Part shown: positions 23,613-35,439 of the stretch, piece after piece
Position numbering within the stretch: the stretch's first letter is position 1
Layout of the letters: every line of letters starts with the position of its first letter
NCBI RefSeq assembly: GCF_022985175.1
Contig: NC_066874.1
Span: forward strand, 6,257,604 to 6,321,603
Source of the DNA: Labeo rohita
Lineage: Eukaryota; Chordata; Actinopteri; Cypriniformes; Cyprinidae
Direction of reading: 5' to 3'
DNA length: 64,000 nt
The notes under the pieces: generated by a model
Told to the model about the DNA's origin: nothing
Databases searched by the model: none
What the model saw: only the letters and a program-made list of their open reading frames with translations
Program-made: the position numbers and the translations under genes

Positions 23613-23917
23613 GGTAACACTTTATTTTGATAGTCCACTTCAGACATTCTACTAACAGTAAGTAACTTTGCAACTGCAAGTAGTCAACTAGTCATTAGAG
23701 TATTAGTAGACTGTCTGCTTAATATCTTCTAACACACTTCTAAACTTGAAAGTATATGTCAACTTATTCTACTAACCCTAAACCTTACCTAAAAGTCTGC
23801 TCTGAGAGTTAGTAGACATGTAGTTGCAAAATAATGAGAATTAGTTGACATGTTTTTGCAAAGTTTGCTTATAGTTAGTAGAATGTCTAAAGTGGACTAT
23901 CAAACTAAAGTGTAACC
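23613..23917. mobile_element. hAT-like MITE with perfect 8-bp target duplication
   Basis: The inverted ends GGTAACACTTTATTTTGATA and TATCAAACTAAAGTGTAACC are flanked by CATTTCCT on both sides (23605-23612 and 23918-23925). It shares the GGTAACACTTT terminus with the element at 940, so the same transposase probably moved both. It is 305 bp. Confidence 0.85.
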
Positions 23918-23925
23918 CATTTCCT

Positions 23926-25564
23926 GTACAGTGAACAGTTTTTCATTGTACTGTAAGGGAACTTACCATTAACCACAACCATTTACAGGTTTTTAACCAT
24001 TGCATTTACAGTACATTACTTTAACAGGTAAAACTGCCATTTATTACAGTGCAGTCTAATAGAGGACAATCTTTTTTTACTGGGCTAACTGTAACTGGGC
24101 TAAATCAAACAACAATTTCAAACACATCTGCCATGTTCTCATGTCTAAAATTCTGTTTGAAGCCTTGCGCAGACTAGCTGCTGAAGTGACAGCGGCACTA
24201 ACGCATTATAGTTTTGTCCTGAGGACCAGCTGCATCTGGATAATCCTGTATTCCTAAAAGCTTGATTTGGCTGAGTAGGTGTAATGACTTTATACCGCTC
24301 AAACTCTTGAAAGTGAACCGTCAGAACCTCAATGAGCGCTACTCTTACAATTAACAATACACTGACAGACCACTGACACGCATCATAAAATCTCGCACCA
24401 CACTGAAAAGTGGGGCGCTGCGTTTACAGCAAACACACAGCACAGGAAAAATGAGCACAGGTGTACGTTCTTAAGAAATCCATCTTCAAAGGGAAGTCTA
24501 AGGCACCCTGATATGTCTATCCTCTGAGCTCTTTAAAACACACACTCTTAGCAACAGAGAGAAGGAAAGACAAATTCAGGTCACTGCTTTGGAGCACATG
24601 AGCAATAAGGAGAGCACAAGGGACAGGAAGGACAACAAAGCAAGAGCTTACATTGTATCTTAAAAAGTAGCTTATTTGGTTTTTAAACCTGACCTTGATC
24701 AACCATTTTAAAACATTAACAAGTTCAGGCTGTGGCCACTAGAATTCAGGTCATTTACTGTAGCTATTAGATACTGCTTACTAGTATTAAAGAATATCTA
24801 ATTCGCTGATTGGCTGATGGAAGCATAAGAAGGCACACGTCCCAAATCCCACTCTAGTGACTGTCCTGAGCTGTGACGTGAAAGGCAGCAGATAAATATA
24901 AGCCCATTTCACGCTTTTAAGAGCACTTCAGAAATAGGGCACTGATTAAAACATCTACTAATGAAATATCTGTGATTTATTTGTCAGAATGCATGTACCT
25001 TCTGAATGGCTGCCAATGGAGGAAGATGCTGTTTGCTCCCATAATTGTGTAGTTATGCTATGTCTACCCGCAGAGGATATCTGAACCATGCTAACCAACA
25101 AAAACCTTCGGTTTGCTTATATCAGGTTGGCTAGCATGTCTTTGGAAGACAGCATTTTGGATAAGGAAGTTGGCAAATCAACTGAAATTGTTTACTTTTA
25201 AGCCATTTGCACAACTATGCCTGAATAAAATAACAATAAAAGAAACATTCTGCCACTAAAAAGAGCTTTTTACACTATGCTACAGTAAGGCATCTTCATT
25301 TTTAACTTTGAGATAAAATGTTGCATTAAGCAATTAAGCAAAAGCCCAGTAAAGGCTCGCATGCCCAAACTGCAATGACACAAATATATTTATATTAAAA
25401 AAATTAAGTAAAAAAAATTTGTGCTTGTAACAGTAAATTGTTTAGCAACAGACAACAAATCCTATATAGCCTCATCAAATATTCATACATTTTGCACAGC
25501 CCCAAAAACCTTCACATACTATTGTGATGTTAAGCATCTGAGGGAAGCAGATAAAAATATTGAA
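23926..25564. other. Upstream intron sequence, mostly unique
   Basis: The first 130 bp contain ACAGTAAA-like degenerate repeat pieces. The remainder shows no recognisable feature. Confidence 0.4.
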
Positions 25565-26076
25565 TGGTGACGACAGACTTTTTTCTTGCAATGCTGACTT
25601 TTTCTCTGACTTGTGTGATAAAAACGAGTTACGCAAGTCAGAATTGTGATATAAACACAATTCAAAGAAATAAAGTCACAATTCTGACTTTATTCGTCAA
25701 AATTGCGACTTTATTTCTTTGAATTGTGAGTTTATGTCACAAGATATAAACTCGCAACTGTAAAAAAATAGTCTTCTTTCCCTCTGAATTGGACTTTATA
25801 ACTCACAATTGCGAGTTTATATCTTACAGTTCTGAGGGAAAAAGTCAGAATTGCAAGAAAGCAGTCTGAATTGTGAGATATAAACTGCCACTTGCATAAA
25901 AAAATTCAGAAATTACTGTACATCTTGCAGTTCTGACTTTCTTGCAATAGCAAGTTTATATCTGTTTTCCTCACAATTACGAATTTGTTTCCTGCATTTC
26001 TGCAGTTACAAAGTCACAATTACATTGTTTTATTTTTTTATTCAGTGGCAGAAATGGGGTTCCATAAGGAATTGTA
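25565..26076. repeat. GCAATTCTGAC-type inverted-unit tract, copy 2, with right terminal repeat
   Basis: Repeated CACAATTCTGACTTTATT / AAAGTCAGAATTG units are followed by TTATTCAGTGGCAGAAATGG and GGTTCCATAAGG. That end is the inverse of the left ends at 27083 and 60756. The left terminus is not recognisable. Confidence 0.7.
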
Positions 26077-27079
26077 AGATAAAAAGTCGCAATTACATTG
26101 TTCTTATGGGGTTTCATAAGAATTTACTCTGAAAAATTCATTATGCATGTTAATGTCTCTAAGCTTCATAACTTAAGCAACACTTTTTTTAACAATCAGC
26201 TTCATTAACACTTTGAAATTCAAAACCTGACTTCAGAGTGTGAAACATGAAACAAGATAATAAGAATATTTTAACACAAGAACAAAAAAGTGAACCCTAA
26301 TTGATTAATTCCAAGTGTAAAAAGCCCAATATTGTCCCTCCTACTGTGTGAAAGCACAGTACAGTGCGTTATTTGTCAACCAAATGCTGTAACTGTCAAC
26401 ACCAGAGATGCATGCTTATCAGATCACTTGCAAGTGATTTGCTGCTATCTTTCAGCTCTGTTGCATTTCAAACAAGCAGCAGACTCAAAGACAGGGAAAA
26501 TGGCCCTTGTTCATCCAGTCTGATCTGAAGTTCAAGAATGAATGTTATGACAGTGCTCAGATGTTTCATGCTCTCTGTGTTCACTGAGAAAAGAGGGCAT
26601 GTGGGTCTCTGTGTCACTCGCAGTGCAGAAATCTTCAGTACCAGCTGCTGACTGGCTGCTTTATCCTCTGCATGACAGCCAAGACACGTCCACGCACTCT
26701 GATTTAATTACTTTGACTGAATCCACGTAGTCTCGGGTATGGCTTTTGACTTGTGGGATTAAGTCTGGTTCATGTTGATTGTAGCTTATTCTGGCCAAGA
26801 ACCACCTACATAGACAGGAAAGGGCCACTTGACTGTTGGGAAAGCTACCTACTACAGTTTGTTGTTTTTATGTGCCATTTCATGCCATTTAGCGGCAGGT
26901 TTAAAGCAATTATATTAGAATAGTTTGTGTTTAAATTGCACATCGGTTTTGCAGAGAACACAATCAATCTAGCAGGAATATGTGCAGACTTTGTGATAAA
27001 AAAAAATTCATATAACATGATATTGGAACCTAGAATTTTGGAATCAGTACTTTTTAAACAGACCAAAATATGCCACACA
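26077..27079. other. Upstream intron sequence, no feature recognised
   Basis: A second, degraded piece of the same terminal sequence (TTCTTATGGGGTTTCATAAG) lies at about 26100. The rest is unique-looking. Confidence 0.4.
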
Positions 27080-27082
27080 GTT

Positions 27083-28140
27083 GTGGAACCCCGTTACCAC
27101 CACTGAAAAAAATATATACATAAATAAAGAAAAGATAAAAAATAAAGATAATTGCCACGTTTTTCTTGCAGTTGCGAGTAATAAATTCAGAATTGTGAGA
27201 TGTAAACTGGCAATTGCAAGTTATAATGTCAGAATTTAGAGATATAAACTCACAATTATGACTTTCTCGCAATTTTTTTGGACGTTTTTTTGGAGTATTT
27301 CACAATTCAGATTTTTTTTCTCACAACTGCGAGTTTGTGTCTTGCAATTCTGACTTTCTTCCCGCAAATGCGAGTTTGTATCTCCCAATTCTGACTTTTC
27401 TAGCAAATGCAAGTTTGCATCTCGCAATTCTGACTTTTTTTTTGCAAATGCGAGTTTGCATCTTGCATTTTTGACTTTTTTCTCGCAAGTGCAAGTTTGT
27501 ATCTCCTGATCTAGACTTTTTTAATCTTCCAAATGTGAGTTTGTATCTCCGAATTCTGACTTTTTTTTCACAAATGCAAGTTTGTATCTCGCAATTCTGA
27601 CTTTCTTCTTGCAAATTTGAGTTTGCATCTCGCAATTCTGACTTTTTTCTCGCAACTGTGAGTTTGCATCTTGCAGTTCTCACTTTTTTATCTCGCAAAT
27701 ACGAGTTTGTATCTTGCAATTCTGACTTTTTTCTCGCACATGTGAGTTTGCATCTCGCAATTCCAATATTTTCTCACAAATGCGAGTTTGTATCACGCAA
27801 CTGTGACTTTTTTTCCTCGCAATTGTGAGTTTGCATCTTGCAATTCTCACTTTTTTATCTCGCAAATGCGAGTTTGTATCTCGAAATTCTGACTTTTTCC
27901 TCTCAATTGCGAGTTTGCATCTTGCAATTCTGACTTTTTTTCTTGCATTGGCGAGTTTGCATTTTACAATTCTGACTTTTTTTTAGCAAATGCCAGTTTG
28001 TATCCCACAATTCTGACCGTTTTCTCAGAAGATATGTTGTCAGAATTGCAACATTATATCATGCAATTCTGACTTTATAACTCACAACTCTGAGTTTATA
28101 TCACACAATTCTGAGAAAAAAAAAATCAGAATTGCTCATT
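27083..28140. repeat. GCAATTCTGAC-type tract, copy 3, expanded into a minisatellite of about 40 bp
   Basis: The left end TGGAACCCCGTTACCACCACTG resembles the terminal repeat of the family. From about 27300 to 28010 the units TGACTTTTTTCTCGCAAATG-CGAGTTTGTATCTCGCAATTC repeat in tandem, roughly 17 times. Because the unit length is often near a multiple of three, it creates long repetitive minus-strand open frames rich in ARCKL/REKSQ-type residues, which are not genes. Confidence 0.85.
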
Positions 28141-28447
28141 CAATACAAATTGCAACAGTCATCACTGTAGCAGATGCTTAATTTTATCACCCGTAGTGCA
28201 TGCTTAGGTTTAATCTGCTACACAAGATATACTGCTTTGAGGTCAATCTAATTAAGTCAATGAAATCATGATTTTTATTGAAACGAAATGGGATCCTTCT
28301 CCTGGTATACATCTTTTGGCATAGCGTTGCAGTTTTATATGAAGTATAAAAAAAACGACTTACTTCAGCATGCATTGAACTTGGGCCATTTTACATAGTG
28401 TACTTCTACCTCTTGCCCAACATGCACTGTATATTTCTAGTCATGCA

Positions 28448-28595
28448 CAAGAATATTTATGCATTTGGTAAACGTGTTTATCCAAAGCAACTTGCATTGC
28501 ATTCATACACATTTCATAATTTCTTGCGTTCCCTGGGATTCGAACCCATGACCTTGGTATGGCTAGCACCACGCTCTGTTGTTCGAGCTACATGG
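28448..28595 (-). mobile_element. tRNA-derived SINE
   Basis: On the minus strand an A-box-like TAGCTCGAACAACAGAGCG is followed by the B box GGTTCGAATCC (28546-28536). A body then ends TTGCTTTGGATAAACACG and ACCAAATGCATAAATATT. This layout (tRNA head, shared GCTTTGGATAAA tail) is typical of fish SINEs. The A box is diverged and the anticodon arm does not fold as a functional tRNA, so this is not a tRNA gene. Confidence 0.7.
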
Positions 28596-28599
28596 CAAC

Positions 28600-28994
28600 A
28601 ACTTAAAAAATGTGAGTTCTAAGTTTTTCATAAAAAAGTTTAGAAAGAGTTTGTTAATGATTTAGTTGATTCTTTACACCTGATAGGCTATATTGAAATA
28701 AACTGGTTTTTGGATTGATCTTGTCAGGTTTAAGTGCAATACGGATCAGGCGGTCAGCGAACAGACTGTGGGCGGGACGTGGGTGTGTCGTCTGAGGCTG
28801 ACACTCGAATTTAGGGATGAAGCATTCTGATTACATTAGGGCTTCGAGTTTACACACACACATACACACAGTGAGCTTATGCAGTACTAACAGGCAGTAT
28901 TCATCATTGCATACTGCAGATCCTGACAAAACAGCGCAAGTATACATTTGCCAGAGCAATACCTGCCCTAACATAATTAGCCAAATAGTTTATC
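28600..28994. other. Upstream intron sequence, no feature recognised
   Basis: Unique-looking, with a short ACACACA run at 28852-28870. Confidence 0.35.
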
Positions 28995-29180
28995 TCCAGT
29001 ACACTCTTAAAAATAGAGGTCCCAAAAGGGGGTTTTCACAGCAGTGCCATAGAAGAACCATTTTGGGATGTTGAAAGAACCTTTCAGTGAACAGTTCTTA
29101 AAAGAACCTTTTCCAGCTTTAATGCAATAGAAAGATTCCATGGATGCAAAGGTTCACTGAACCATAGTAGATGCCATAGA
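28995..29180 (+). repeat. AGAACCATTTTGGG / AAAGAACCTTT MITE fragment
   Basis: ACACTCTTAAAAATAGAGG, CCATAGAAGAACCATTTTGG and GAAAGAACCTTTCAGTGAAC are recognisable parts of a very common fish repeat. The right side has decayed. Confidence 0.6.
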
Positions 29181-29501
29181 CACTAACACTGACAAACTAA
29201 TACAAAAAAAAGCACAACATGCACTCTTAAGTCAGTTGCAAAACTTTACATTTACATCACTGTCACTTTTGTTCAGAGAAAAAGACAAAGTCTTTCTGTG
29301 CGACACACAGTGCCACTGCGCTACCACTCGCTGATGTGGGTCAGAGCCCGAACACAGTTTCTCCCCGCAACAGCCTTGATCTAGTACCGCCTCTGTTGCC
29401 TTCGCATTCAAAAGCATTGAATCCATTACAGCCGGCTTATTGAGCCGCCCAAATGCCTGCCCACAGCCCACATTTACCATTATAAACACATCAACGAGAG
29501 T

Positions 29502-29529
29502 GAGAGTGTGTGTGTGAGAGAGAGAGTGC
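29502..29529 (+). repeat. Compound GT/GA microsatellite
   Basis: A short GTGTGTGTGTGAGAGAGAGAGAG tract immediately 3' (minus-strand sense) of the 29534 donor. Confidence 0.85.
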
Positions 29530-29533
29530 TTAC

Positions 29534-29760
29534 CTCTAATGGTTGTAGCAGTGATGGAAGTAAAGGTGCTATATTACAGCCATTCTGGCTGGACGTGAAC
29601 ACAAGTGCTTTTGGAAGTGTGTGAATGAAACAGCAGCACCTGCTTAACTCAGCTCTCTCTGCGTGTAAGCGGCTGTCTCTTCACCAGAGGCATACTGCCA
29701 CACTTCTCTCTCTCTTTTCTCTCCTCCTCTCACTCTGTTTCTCTCTCTCAACACACACAC
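29534..29760 (-). other. plppr5: Candidate 5' non-coding exon of the plppr5-like transcript
   Basis: On the minus strand, ACCATTAGAG|GTAAGCACT is a near-consensus donor. The sequence before it contains only very short open frames (ATGGCTGTAATATAG, for example). Just upstream is a long GA-rich run (CT-rich on plus, 29700-29750), a common setting for vertebrate 5' UTRs and promoters. Joined to the acceptor at 17333 it would give a leader across a 12-kb intron. The upstream boundary near 29760 is a guess; no TATA box is evident. There is no transcript evidence, so this rests on splice-site quality and on the need for an upstream exon. Confidence 0.4.
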
Positions 29761-29765
29761 ACATT
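29700..29765 (+). repeat. CT-rich tract with short (CA)n
   Basis: TCTCTCTCTCTTTTCTCTCC through TCTCTCTCAACACACACACA. It may be part of the promoter or first exon on the minus strand. Confidence 0.8.
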
Positions 29766-31420
29766 GCCGGTGGCATCAGCGCCACCCCACTCCACATTAA
29801 GAGATGTAATGTGAATAAGCTGGACCGATGTCCCAGCGTTCAAGAGCAAAGATCAAGCTAATTCATTAAGAGTCTGAGAGGCAATTATAGATGAAATGCA
29901 GTGAAAAACAATAGAGGTAAAAGCAAACAAAAGACGCTGGGAGAAAATAAAAGAAAGAGCAAACATTTTATGCCTGTAATTTTCACCAAAAACCAATCAT
30001 TTGCAATGCTTTTTGGTGTGCATGTAAGAAATGTCATGTAACTTAATGAAAAAATGTGCTTCGGTGGTGAGAACAAAAATATTTTTCAAAAGTCAGGTCA
30101 GGAAAAAAACGCTCATTAAGGTGCAGTATTTCAAAGTTGCTAATGATTACAGATTACAAAAAGCTTTGCAGCTTAATGCATTAGATAAATACATTATCAT
30201 CAGTATTTACTGAGCCTCACAGTCTAAAGAACTTATTGGATCCTTGACATAAATACACATTTATGCTTGATATTTAATGTGTTTGCATGTGCTGTGGGTG
30301 TGTTAAGTAGCTGGATAAAACAAAAAAAGATCAAACAGAAAAGCTGTGAATAAATGCATGGGAATAATAAAAGACAGAGAGAGGGGAGGGGACTATGATC
30401 AACCCACTGCTTTTAGTGAGCTAGTTCTGCTGCATGACATTGTTAAAAAATATCACAAGGTCTACATGTAGGGCGGGAGGTAGATTTGCAGTTCCCATGG
30501 AAACTCAGGCACCATGCCTCACGAGAGAGACGTTCCCTACACTCTTTAACATCGACAGATCCCTTAGACGATCTATGAGAAAATTACAACGTTTCGGGTC
30601 AACACCAGCCAAGCTAAACAAAGCAGAGCAATGCTTTAATAATGCACGTATAGAATGTGTTAAGCAAATTAATTTAAATCTAAACTATCAATGTAAATCT
30701 CAACCAAATAACTACTGCTTATAGACTAAGTTCTACAAAGACCAAATATTGGTCATAGTCACACTGCATGCATTTAAAGAAGTGTGTAACACTCAGATAG
30801 TCCTTCTCCAAACTGAAACTCACTGTGGGAAACATCTATAAATTACTTGTTATAAGTCTCGTATATTTATCTGAGATAGAAGAAGGTATTTTAATATACT
30901 TCAGCTTTAAATATTTTTGTCAATCCCTTATTGACTCAACTAATTGAACTGAATTTGTTATTTTATATCTAGAACTGGTTCAAAAGGTTTTCTGATTGCC
31001 TTCGTTTTGGTAATATTTGTGTCAAGCTTTGTGCTGATAATGGGTCAAAGGTAATCTCTAAACTAGTCTGAACACAACCACAGCCAGACATGACCCATGA
31101 GCTAGAATGTTACTGCATGAAGCCTTATCACTGATGAGAACTTAACCCTATGAAGCTGTAGGCCATCACAGCATTTAGTATTTAATTTAATTTAGATAAA
31201 AAGTATTTAGTATAACAACTAAACGTAAAAGTGAAATCTATAAAAAAAATAATTTTACAACAACAAACATTATAATGTGCAAAACCTTAATAATATGCTC
31301 TGTCTGCATCATAACCCAAAATTAAAAACTAGAAATGTTGTTTCAAACATGCATGTTTTCTTTCTGCTGCAGAACACATAGGAAGATATTTTGAAGAACT
31401 GTTTTTGTCCATACATGAAA
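29766..31420. other. Region upstream of the proposed plppr5 first exon, no feature recognised
   Basis: Unique-looking AT-rich DNA. The 96-codon plus open frame at 30434-30724 has no recognisable domain. Confidence 0.4.
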
Positions 31421-31428
31421 CACTGGAC

Positions 31429-31701
31429 CAGGGTTGCCAGGTTTTCACAACAAAACCCACCCTTTTTTTTACTCAAAACTCGCCCAAAACTAGCCCAAAC
31501 GTGTTTTGAGGGGGGTCCCCCATTAAAAATTGTGATCTGGGGGTGCATGTTTTTTGTCAGGGTTCCCCTGGTAAATTCACATTTCAGGGGAAAATATGAC
31601 ATTGCTGGGGTCGATTTAACCTGTGGACATCAAAAACAACCCGCGGCAACAGTGTTAAAGAAGCCCAATTCCACGGGAAAACCACTGACTTGCCAACACT
31701 G
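31429..31701. mobile_element. hAT-like MITE with perfect 8-bp target duplication (GGGTTGCCAGGT type)
   Basis: The ends CAGGGTTGCCAGGTTTTC and CTGACTTGCCAACACTG are inverted relatives flanked by CACTGGAC on both sides (31421-31428 and 31702-31709). It is 273 bp. The overlapping opposite-strand open frames of about 100 codons at 31309-31717 are produced by this element and its flanks. Confidence 0.88.
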
Positions 31702-31727
31702 CACTGGACCCCACTGACTTTTGTTAT

Positions 31728-32760
31728 GTTTACATGCATTTTTATGAATAAGAATGAATCTACTCCGATTTCAGATTCTGAACTTTTATCTAAAATGGAT
31801 TCACATATTCATTTACATGTGCATTGCATGCAGAGCTAGGTAGTAACTGATTACACGTAATTTGGATTACATAATCAGATTCCAAAAATCAAGTGCTCGC
31901 AATTAGAGTATATTACATTTCATTGTTCACAATCAGTTTACAGTTACCTTTTTATGGACTACCATATTATTCACACAATGGCAGTAAATCATTAATTATT
32001 TATTGATTGTGAAATATTCTGAGCATGTAATGTTGTTGTTTTCATTTTTATTGATGTTTGTTCATTAGGGATTCCCAAACGTTTCTTGTCAACCAAACCC
32101 CTTTGACATGAAATATTAACTTGAAATATCTCTGAGTGAAGTGTTTATAGCTCTTTGTAATCTAAAGTAGTTATACTGCATTACCTAAAATGAGTAACCT
32201 ACATTACATTACTAACTACAGTTTTCATCATGTCTGTAATCTGACTAACTAACTACAAGCAATCTATCCAGCTCTGATTGCATGTATTCTTAAAAAAAAA
32301 AAAAAAAACCTCAGTATTCAGTACTTGTGCTGTGCTCAGTGGCTGTGTTCAGAACCAGAGAAAGTCACAATAATAAAATGGAGAACAATCTGAGTAAAAT
32401 CGTTGTTTTGCCTTGATGACATATATAAAAAGCTGACATATGTTTGGAGAGCAATTAATTAGTAAAATAAATATATTCACATTCATGTTATAAATATTCA
32501 GTCACCTCCTATGACCAGTTTGCGAGACATAAATGTATGTAATTGTACGCATCACGGCACTGCGCATGTGTGCAAGGAAATTTTAAATCAGATTAAGAAA
32601 ACTGTCAGATTCATGTGTTCACATGCATTTTTCCTATTAATCAGAGTATTTCAGATTCCTTTCAATCTTATCTAAATTTAATTCAGACTCAACTCAATCG
32701 GATACTGCAGTGTTTACATGAAGGCTTTTTAGTTAGATTATGGTGTCAATCTAGTTGCTT
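31728..32760. repeat. TTTACATGCATTTTT-type dispersed repeat, interrupted by nested hAT
   Basis: Related segments on both sides of the nested element, GTTTACATGCATTTTTATGA / CACATGCATTTTTCCTATTA and ATTTCAGATTC / TATTTCAGATTCC, plus GTGTTTACATGAAGGC, suggest one older element cut in two. Boundaries are uncertain. A poly-A run sits at 32291-32308. Confidence 0.4.
31831..32276. mobile_element. hAT-like MITE with perfect 8-bp target duplication (CAGAGCTAGGTAG type)
   Basis: CAGAGCTAGGTAGTAACTGA and CAATCTATCCAGCTCTG form the ends, flanked by ATTGCATG on both sides (31823-31830 and 32277-32284). Interior GATTACATAATCAGATTCC-type blocks are typical of a common fish repeat. It is 446 bp. Confidence 0.88.
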
Positions 32761-32909
32761 AAAGATTATTTGGTTGCATACCAAGTGCAGCTAGTGCATG
32801 AATAAAAAATAAAAAAAAAATTCTAGATGTCTTTTGTTTCAAGTAAGTCAGTCAAATCCACCTTATTTTTCCCGTAAGAGTTGGCCATTTCCTGTAGGAA
32901 ACAGACTTT

Positions 32910-33080
32910 TGTACATTTTATGGGTCTGGCTTCCAGTATCATCCACATCCAGCTATTTTTACCAGTACAAAACAGCTCGTTTTGCTATTTCATGTTGCAA
33001 ATTGATGTGTTTTACTATATTATTTAAATGTATTATCTTAATTATAAACACACTGGCTTATAGTGCAAACAGTTTTTCCT
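32910..33080. repeat. Two-copy dispersed repeat (copy 2; partner at 23290)
   Basis: TTTTATGGGTCTGGCTTCCAG, CCACATCCAGCTATTTTTA and AATGTATTATCTTAATTATAA parallel the 23290 copy in the same orientation. Confidence 0.5.
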
Positions 33081-34270
33081 TACCGTCAAGGTAAATGATG
33101 ACAGAATTTTTATTTTTGGGTAAACTATCTCTTGAAGATACCACGTTTTTGGCCCACTTCATGTGATGTATCCAGTAGATAAATACAGCATACCTCATAT
33201 TTAATTCAATACTAAAAAGAATAAATAAAAAATAGTTTAAATGTAAATAAAATTGGATCAACGTTTAATATTTTTTGTTATAGTATGACATTATTAGTTT
33301 ATAGCAAACAGCAACAGCAAATTTTTTAAAATTGAAATCAGCTGTGAATTGAGCTCCTGTGTGGAGTATTTATGTGATGTGTTGAGTTGCTGCCTATGTA
33401 GAGCGTTCCAAATCAGCCATTTATGAGGTTCCGTGATGCTTAGGATGCTGCCTTAAGGCACAAGTATGTTTTTGCTGTTTGTTTGCAGCTACATCTTGCT
33501 CATGGAACACGTGATGTAAAATTCGTTATCAACAGAGTTCATTCGCTCTGTGCTTATGCAGCCCACAATTTCTAGCCTCAAGCACATTCGCGGATCTGAA
33601 CTCGTCCTTTGCACATGTCCCTGGAATTTACTGCACTAATTGGAGGGTCAATCAGGTGCCAAAGTTAGAAACAATAAACAATGATTTATTATTTTACAAT
33701 AAAAATTTGATTTTAACAATTAAACAGCCCACTGTCGATAAATCATTGAAAAATATGTATGCCACAGTGTAAAAGTCTCTTCACAGGCCTGTTTCCAGCC
33801 TGTAGATTTGAAAGCGGCCACTTCTATTTCCCATACCACTTTAAATGTTTTGTGCTGTCATTTCCCTCCTTCCATTCAATCTTTATCAGATGATAAACAT
33901 TGAAAACAGAAGGAGAATTGATTCGATGACAGGAGGTTGAAACTCTTGCCATGCTGTGGAAGTGGCACAATTCTTACACATACATCACAGGTTTTACCCT
34001 ATCTAGGACTCTCAACAGGGATCCTCCAGAGCATTGCAGCAGAGATTCAAAGTAGGTCGCCCTAAACTTTCACACCCTGATTTATGTCATGTGGACAGTG
34101 GCCAACTCAATTTTAAGAAAACGGCAGTGGAATTTTGGACAGCCATGGATAATTTATACATTTTTAAAAATGGAACAAAAAAGAATAAAAAAGAGGTTGG
34201 AATGAGCTAGACAAGAATATTAAACATGTAGTCTAAAACTCTGAAATGACATTGAAAATCAGGGCTTTCT
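33081..34270. other. Intergenic sequence, no feature recognised
   Basis: Unique-looking, no coding signal. Confidence 0.4.
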
Positions 34271-34560
34271 GAAGGAATAGTTTGCTGAACATATACTCAC
34301 CCTCAGGCCATTCAAGATGCAGATGAGTTTCTTTCTTCATCGGAACAGGAGGCAGGAGGCATTTAGCATTACATCATTGGTTCACCAATAGATCCTCTGC
34401 AGTGAATGGGTACCGTCAGAATGAGAGTCCAAATAGCTGAAAAGAACATCACAATAATTCACAAGAAATCCACACCTCCAGTGCATCAATTAATGTCTTG
34501 TGAAGTAAAAAGCTGCAAGTTAGTAAGAAACAAATCCATCATTAAGGCCCTTTAAATTTA
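34271..34560 (+). repeat. Half of a TTAA-family MITE relative
   Basis: GGAATAGTTTGCTGAACATA, TACTCACCCTCAGGCCATTC and TTTCTTTCTTCATCGGAACA match the left-half layout of this group of fish MITEs. The right terminal repeat is absent. Confidence 0.45.
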
Positions 34561-34599
34561 ATGTGATAATTTATTATCAATGTTGGAAACAGTTGCATT

Positions 34600-34860
34600 T
34601 TTTTGGAACCTGTAATATTTTTTTCATGATTCTTTGATAAATAAAAAGTTAAAAAGTACAGCATTTATTCATAAAAATAAATAAAAAAATATTTAATAAT
34701 AATATTTAAAATTAAAAATAAATAATAAAAATATTTTCTAACAATTTAAGTCTTTAATATCACTTTTTATCTATTTAACCTTGAATAAAAGTTGTTGTTT
34801 TTTTTTCAAAAAAAAGAAAGACAAAAAAAAACTGACCCTAAACTTTCAAAAAGTAGCGTG
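34600..34860. repeat. AT-rich low-complexity region
   Basis: Runs of AAATAAATAAAAAA and AATAATAATATTTAAAATT, with no recognisable structure. Confidence 0.6.
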
Positions 34861-35105
34861 TATTGTTACAAAAGATTTCTATTTTTTTAAAAAAAAAAAT
34901 TAACTTTTTAGTCATCAAAGAATTCTGAAAAAAAGTATTGCAGATTCCAAAAAACATGAAGCAGCACAATTGTTTCCAACATTACTAATAAATCAGCAAA
35001 TTAAAATGATTTCTGAACGATCGTGTCAGACTGAAGACTGGAGTAACAAATGATGAAAATTCAGCTTTGCACCACAAGAAAGAAAGAAAGAAAAAAAGAA
35101 TAAAT
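34861..35105 (+). repeat. Fragment of the GATCATGTGACACTGAA-type dispersed repeat
   Basis: CATCAAAGAATTCTGAAAAA, GAAGCAGCACAATTGTTTCC, AAATCAGCAAATTAAAATGA and CTGAAGACTGGAGTAACA match the 46080 copy. It ends in a GAAA/TAAA simple repeat. Confidence 0.65.
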
Positions 35106-35439
35106 AAATAAATGAATTCCACTTAAGGTCCTCTGGAAAGGTTTGCTTTTGCTTATCTAGAAACATAGCAGATCATGAAAGCTTTCGGATGACAGCTCTC
35201 TTCCATGTATAACTTGTTAATCTGAAATAATACAACGTTACAGTAGATATCAGAAGCCTCTTCAGCTGATAAAACGGGTCAGCAGTTGCTTAACTGCGCA
35301 CCACATGAGCAGTTAATTTTTAACAAGTCCAAAAACATATGTAAACAAGACTGGGAGTTTTTAATAGAAAAAAAGGAAACCGTTTGCCGAGTGGGTTGGC
35401 CTCACAAACAGGAACTAAGAGACTAAAAGAGTCAGGTAA

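Noticed and set aside
27236..27865. Serial minus-strand frames rich in ARCKL/REKSQ repeats, resembling a repeat protein
   Set aside because: They are translations of the 40-bp GCAATTCTGAC minisatellite and shift frame with unit-length changes.
28520..28595. Possible tRNA gene (B box GGTTCGAATCC on minus strand)
   Set aside because: The head is continuous with a SINE body and tail, and the A-box region is too diverged for a functional tRNA.
31309..31717. Overlapping opposite-strand open frames of about 100 codons
   Set aside because: They coincide with the hAT-like MITE at 31429-31701, a known type of non-coding repeat.
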